A DNA stretch of 64,000 nt, taken from Rhodococcus qingshengii JCM 15477. Its GTDB lineage: Bacteria; Actinomycetota; Actinomycetes; Mycobacteriales; Mycobacteriaceae. The position numbers and the translations under genes were made by a program. Positions 62,150-64,000 of the stretch are shown here, piece after piece (position 1 is the stretch's first letter; each line of letters opens with the position of its first letter). The notes beneath the pieces are model-generated. The model searched no databases. It was given only the letters and a program-made list of their open reading frames with translations, and was not told the origin of the DNA. The stretch lies in contig NZ_CP096563.1 in the NCBI RefSeq assembly GCF_023221595.1, positions 5,141,001-5,205,000 on the forward strand. The letters are read 5' to 3'.

Positions 62150-63454
62150 TCAGGTTTTGAAGGTGGTGTTCGCCGGCCTGGGTTGCTGTCCGGGGTCGAT
62201 CGAGGGCGGCGGGATGAACCAGGGTTTGTTGTCGGCGCCGATTCGGATTTCCCATTTCCCGACGAACCCTGATTTTCGGTGCATCAGCCGGTGGTGTGAA
62301 CGGCACAGCAGGACCAGGTTGTTCATCACCGTCGGGCCACCGTTCGCCCAGTGCCGGATATGGTGCGCATCCGTCCAGGCAGGCACGCACGTGCAGCCCG
62401 GGAAGGCGCAGCCTCTGTCTCGGGCGATCAACGCGACGCGTTGTTCGGCGTTGACCAACCTCTTTCCTGGTTGCGCATCGAGCGGTGCGCCGTGATCGTC
62501 GAGCAGAACGGTGGAGAGGAAGCAGTCGCAGCCGAGAAGTCGGGTCTGTGACACGGACAGTGGCCCGAGCCAGGGCATGTGCCCGACATCAAGATCCGAC
62601 ACAGCCATTCCGTCATCAGCAGTGGAGGGTGTTGCGGCGCAGTCCCGATGCTCCGCCAGATCCCGAGCATTGATGTGCACGTTCACGTGCGGACGCTGAC
62701 CACCATCGGTACCGGTTTTCGCGCAGTCCAGGTAACGGCGGATCAGTTCGGCGAACCCGTCCGCGGTGCGTTTCGCCGTCGACCGGGCATCCGGGGTTCC
62801 ATCCGGTGCTGGGGTCGGCATCGTCAGATTCGACAACGCCGACAGCAACATTTCGCCGGTGAGGGCGTCGAAATCACCACGCACCACCACTCGACCGTTC
62901 AAGGTCGACGCGATCCGCAACTCGTTGAGATCGACATCTTCGGCGGGCGGGATCTCATCCGATTCGAACAACCGCTCCAAGGTCGCGATCACGTTCCGCA
63001 CCTTCGTCGTCGTCGCCTCCACACCCGACGCAGCAGCCAACAACAAATCGATGCACTTCGGTAGCGCCTCCTCCGGCATGCCTTTAGGTGGTGATTCACA
63101 GAACGCCACGATCAACACGGCATGCTCGAACGAGCAGTCCCCGCCATCGAACCGAGCAGCCACCGCCGGAAACGGCCGCAAACCAGTACCCAACGCGGCG
63201 ATCTTCTTCCCGTCCCGAACCTGCAGCATCGTGTTGGCCGCCAACCAGGACCCCACTCCGCGGCTGGCAATCACCTGATCATCCGGCCGCATCGACAGTT
63301 CGTCCACCACGGCCACCCGCACGGCTTCCAGGCGCAGAATCTCCGCACTCGCCTCGACAGCAGCAGCGCGCAACTCGGCAGCAGTCAACCGCCACAGGCG
63401 TCCGCGTAACCCCACCGCAGAACCCGACACCACGTCCGACAACAAGACACTCAT
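62150..63454 (-). CDS. DUF222-HNH endonuclease family protein (13E12 repeat type)
   Basis: This 434-residue protein has an N-terminal DUF222 helical region (AAELRAAAVEASAEILRLEAV, IASRGVGSWLAANTMLQVRD) and a C-terminal HNH nuclease motif (CAFPGCTCVPAWTDAHHIRHW, NLVLLCRSHHRLMH). Such proteins are numerous in Mycobacterium (13E12 repeat family), some damage-induced. ATG 63454 was chosen over 63493, which lies inside the SOS box region. A perfect SOS box precedes it, so LexA control is very likely. Confidence 0.9.
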   Translation of the reverse strand: MSVLLSDVVSGSAVGLRGRLWRLTAAELRAAAVEASAEILRLEAVRVAVVDELSMRPDDQVIASRGVGSWLAANTMLQVRDGKKIAALGTGLRPFPAVAARFDGGDCSFEHAVLIVAFCESPPKGMPEEALPKCIDLLLAAASGVEATTTKVRNVIATLERLFESDEIPPAEDVDLNELRIASTLNGRVVVRGDFDALTGEMLLSALSNLTMPTPAPDGTPDARSTAKRTADGFAELIRRYLDCAKTGTDGGQRPHVNVHINARDLAEHRDCAATPSTADDGMAVSDLDVGHMPWLGPLSVSQTRLLGCDCFLSTVLLDDHGAPLDAQPGKRLVNAEQRVALIARDRGCAFPGCTCVPAWTDAHHIRHWANGGPTVMNNLVLLCRSHHRLMHRKSGFVGKWEIRIGADNKPWFIPPPSIDPGQQPRPANTTFKT

Positions 63455-63485
63455 TGAATCCCCCAATCCCCTCCCCAAACAATAC

Positions 63486-63501
63486 TCGAACATGAGTTCG
63501 A
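63486..63501. promoter_or_regulatory. LexA/SOS box
   Basis: TCGAAC-ATGA-GTTCGA is an exact match to the actinobacterial SOS box TCGAAC-N4-GTTCGA. It lies 32-47 bases upstream of the DUF222-HNH start, the normal place for a LexA operator. Confidence 0.85.
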
Positions 63502-63580
63502 GTCAATACCTCGCTACCAGCGCAAATAAGAGCAGGGAATAGTTCGACGGTCGCACGCGTATTATTTGAGTAAGCAATAC

Positions 63581-63592
63581 TTGCGGTCGCAA
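63581..63592. promoter_or_regulatory. Probable operator of the MarR gene
   Basis: TTGCG-GT-CGCAA is a 12-base palindrome 21 bases before the MarR ATG. CGGTCGCA within it is repeated at 63548-63555. MarR proteins commonly bind such dyads in their own promoters. Confidence 0.45.
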
Positions 63593-63612
63593 ATAAATGG
63601 AGGGCGTCACCG

Positions 63613-64000
63613 ATGACAACTGATGAACACGTACGTGGTCGTGTGTGGCGCGACCTCGTCGTCTCCCACAGCGTCATCCTCGGCAAGATGGAGGCGGATC
63701 TTCGAACCACCACCGGGCTCACCCTTGGCCAGTACGACGTTCTGCTCCGACTGCACGAAGCTCCGGGAAACACGATCCGAATGGGCGATCTGGCCGAACT
63801 GGTCCTGGTCACCACCAGTGGCGTGACGCGCGTCGTCGATCGATTGGTCGAGGCCGGATTAGTGGAGCGCGTTAGACCGGACAACGATCGACGCGTCGTG
63901 ACGGTATCGATGACGCCTGCGGGCAAGAAGACGCTTCGAAAAGCGTCCGCCATACACACGCGAGGGACCGCCGAATACTTCTCCGATCTCATTGAAACCG
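63613..64000 (+). CDS. MarR family regulator, 3' end cut by window
   Basis: 129 codons of a MarR-type winged-helix regulator are visible: LTLGQYDVLLRLHEAPGNTI, MGDLAELVLVTTSGVTRVVD (recognition helix) and wing RPDNDRRVVTVSMTPAGK. ATG 63613 follows GGAGGG. The dimerisation helix at the C-terminus runs past base 64000. Targets are unknown, since neighbouring genes beyond the edge are not seen; self-regulation through the upstream dyad is likely. Confidence 0.9.
   Translation, partial: MTTDEHVRGRVWRDLVVSHSVILGKMEADLRTTTGLTLGQYDVLLRLHEAPGNTIRMGDLAELVLVTTSGVTRVVDRLVEAGLVERVRPDNDRRVVTVSMTPAGKKTLRKASAIHTRGTAEYFSDLIET

Overview
The window looks like chromosomal DNA of a Rhodococcus-type actinomycete, probably close to R. 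erythropolis or R. qingshengii. It has high G+C, tightly packed genes, frequent GTG starts and 4-base stop/start overlaps. It carries lineage-typical genes for mycothiol, lipomannan and GlnR. Much of the first 30 kb is recognisable, with rearrangement, as the Mycobacterium tuberculosis Rv0799c-Rv0819 neighbourhood (recalled from memory, no search run). No rRNA, tRNA, CRISPR array, insertion sequence or phage was seen.

Region 1 (1-5.6 kb): mshD (cut by the window edge) and glnR run leftward. An lmeA-thioredoxin pair runs rightward into a sulfur block of DUF4395 protein, CysA2-type rhodanese and SseC. A leaderless poly-cysteine leader peptide at 2765-2851 precedes this block. A 32-residue leaderless membrane peptide is coupled to a nitrobindin-like protein. 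Region 2 (5.57-13 kb) interrupts the conserved order: an AbiEi/DUF559 gene bracketed by two long related palindromes, then cydABDC for cytochrome bd oxidase. Region 3 (13-30.3 kb) is conserved core: pabC-like, ygfZ-MOSC-asparaginase, DUF3073, purM, three tandem AIM24 genes, purF, a sterol-carrier/CPBP/hydrolase group, purL, a DyP peroxidase and an M18 aminopeptidase.

Region 4 (30.3-52 kb) is accessory metabolism. It holds acyl-CoA dehydrogenases, esterases, SDRs and an orphan trpF. A glutaryl-CoA dehydrogenase/CoA-transferase pair faces a LacI regulator across a clear operator. A second catabolic block holds esterase, TetR, patatin-like hydrolase, Baeyer-Villiger-type monooxygenase and SDR. 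A membrane protein/XRE pair follows a promoter embedded in a perfect 19-bp inverted repeat.

Region 5 (52-64 kb) has a taurine/sulfonate ABC transporter (ATPase, lipoprotein, permease) preceded by a second poly-cysteine leader (55098-55172, minus strand). Then come a methyltransferase, an LLM oxidoreductase, a flavin reductase overlapping a Mn-type superoxide dismutase, a PhaC-like hydrolase, a TerD-VWA fusion, a GAF-GGDEF protein, a DUF222-HNH gene with a perfect SOS box, and a MarR regulator cut by the right edge.

The most notable system is the pair of poly-cysteine leader peptides. They lie 52 kb apart and share an RR-x-AVDLCRLG-x2-CCC core. Each sits before a sulfur gene set: thiosulfate/sulfane sulfur handling in one case, sulfonate uptake in the other. 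This suggests one cysteine-sensing attenuation mechanism used as a small regulon. After start-site choice no gene-free gap exceeds about 300 bases.
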